From Yes71-27 sp040758635 (GTDB lineage: Bacteria; Bacillota; Desulfotomaculia; Desulfotomaculales; Ammonificaceae): 31,696 nucleotides of DNA. Below the pieces are notes generated by a model, which was not told the origin of the DNA, made no database searches, and saw only the letters and a list, made by a program, of their open reading frames with translations. The DNA is taken from contig JBFLVI010000029.1 of the NCBI GenBank assembly GCA_040758635.1, positions 1 through 31,696 on the forward strand, written 5' to 3'. The translations under genes and the position numbers were made by a program. How positions within the stretch are numbered: the stretch's first letter is position 1; the number at the start of each line of letters is the position of its first letter. Below are positions 31,257-31,696 of the stretch, piece by piece.

Positions 31257-31625
31257 TGGCCTGACCTCCTGTCAGGGAAAAGACGAATTTTTCCCCTTCC
31301 GGGCAGTTTTGGTCGTAACAGACACCCTGGTGCAGCTTATGATAGGTGATTCATCAGTAGCCAAAAGTGCTCCTGAAAGCTTTTTGAATTTGGGTTTTTG
31401 CTGCAGCAGTCTGTTTGTTGCTGGTAATATATGTCATAATTTTCGTTAATTATAGTGTTATGCAAATTTATACACCAATTGATTCGTTATTTTTCGCCAT
31501 TAACTTTAGAAATCCTGCTTCGGTATGGGATTCTTTTTAAAGCGAACTTGTCTTCCGGGGGCGGCGGGGGTTAGTGTAAAGTTACTGTAGGGATTTTGCA
31601 GGAGCTGAGGAAGGGGAGAAAGAAG
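31257..31625 (-). other. AT-rich leader and promoter region of the hdr-mvh operon
   Basis: About 370 bp without a gene. From about 31375 to 31555 the sequence is markedly AT-rich compared with the rest of the window. The probable hdrA promoter lies at 31449-31478, leaving an untranslated leader of roughly 185 nt. No clear operator was recognised. Confidence 0.5.
31449..31478 (-). promoter_or_regulatory. probable sigma-A promoter of the hdr-mvh operon
   Basis: Read on the minus strand, TTGGTG (31473-31478) and TATAAT (31449-31454) are separated by 18 bp. The -10 is perfect and the -35 matches four of six positions. It is the only good candidate seen in the AT-rich stretch upstream of hdrA. 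Confidence 0.6.
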
Positions 31626-31694
31626 AGAGACCTCACCGTCCTTGCAACGGACGAGCAGTTGATAAAACAACCACTCAAGAGAGGTGAGGTCTCT
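31626..31694 (+). promoter_or_regulatory. inverted repeat enclosing the ribosome binding site of a gene that starts at the window edge
   Basis: AGAGACCTCACC (31626-31637) and GGTGAGGTCTCT (31683-31694) are perfect 12-bp complements. Between them are smaller stems GTCC/GGAC (31638-31652) and GTTG/CAAC (31659-31672), suggesting a branched RNA fold. The right arm contains GAGGTGAG and the last bases are AT, likely the beginning of an ATG, so the structure would hide the Shine-Dalgarno sequence. The downstream gene is outside the window. Confidence 0.55.
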
Positions 31695-31696
31695 AT

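Overview
The window looks like chromosome of a spore-forming, anaerobic, GC-rich Firmicute (class Clostridia, in the neighbourhood of Moorella, Desulfotomaculum-type Peptococcaceae and related thermophiles). The clues are the order ylbJ / yceD-rpmF-plsX-fab genes, the sporulation membrane protein YlbJ, frequent TTG and GTG starts behind strong Shine-Dalgarno sequences, and an HdrACB-MvhDGA hydrogenase operon typical of anaerobes. The species assignment is inference.

Layout. 1-344: the 3' end of a second fabH and a fabD copy broken after about 22 codons. 362-1552 (-): ylbJ, divergent from a consensus promoter that drives yceD-rpmF; after a terminator-like hairpin come plsX-fabH-fabD-fabG-acpP-fabF, rnc and ftsY (smc is not in its usual place between the last two). 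9511-14702: a five-gene salvage operon for SAM by-products (a methylthioinosine-type phosphorylase, mtnA, an S-adenosyl/S-inosyl-homocysteine hydrolase, a class II aldolase, and an MTA/SAH/5'-deoxyadenosine deaminase). Active-site residues of the phosphorylase and hydrolase suggest that both act on deaminated (hypoxanthine) nucleosides, as in the Methanocaldococcus pathway. 14799-15698: a conserved gene of unknown function. 15976-16710 (-): L,D-transpeptidase. 17016-22963: a cell-wall amidase with three almost identical SH3 repeats, an orphan histidine kinase, glutamate racemase, and a lone HgdB-family iron-sulfur protein. 23030-23605: tRNA-His, tRNA-Gln and tRNA-Lys with their own promoter and terminator. 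23725-24495 (-): a methyltransferase with a possibly structured leader. 24869-31256 (-): hdrA-hdrC-hdrB-mvhD-mvhG-mvhA, encoding a cytoplasmic flavin-based electron-bifurcating [NiFe] hydrogenase / heterodisulfide-reductase-like complex. 31257-31696: an AT-rich promoter region, then an inverted repeat that buries a ribosome binding site at the window edge.

Scattered through the intergenic spaces are at least five copies of a roughly 100-nt hairpin element made of degenerate 7-nt repeats (GARGTYR on the left arm, the complement on the right), three of them around a GGAATTCGC/GCGAATTCC core. Two lie inside operons and two between tRNA genes. A second dispersed repeat (ending AGGCCGCGAAAAACGACCC) occurs twice in direct orientation and once as a diverged inverted copy. 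The hairpin family and the hypoxanthine-directed salvage operon are the most interesting items here.
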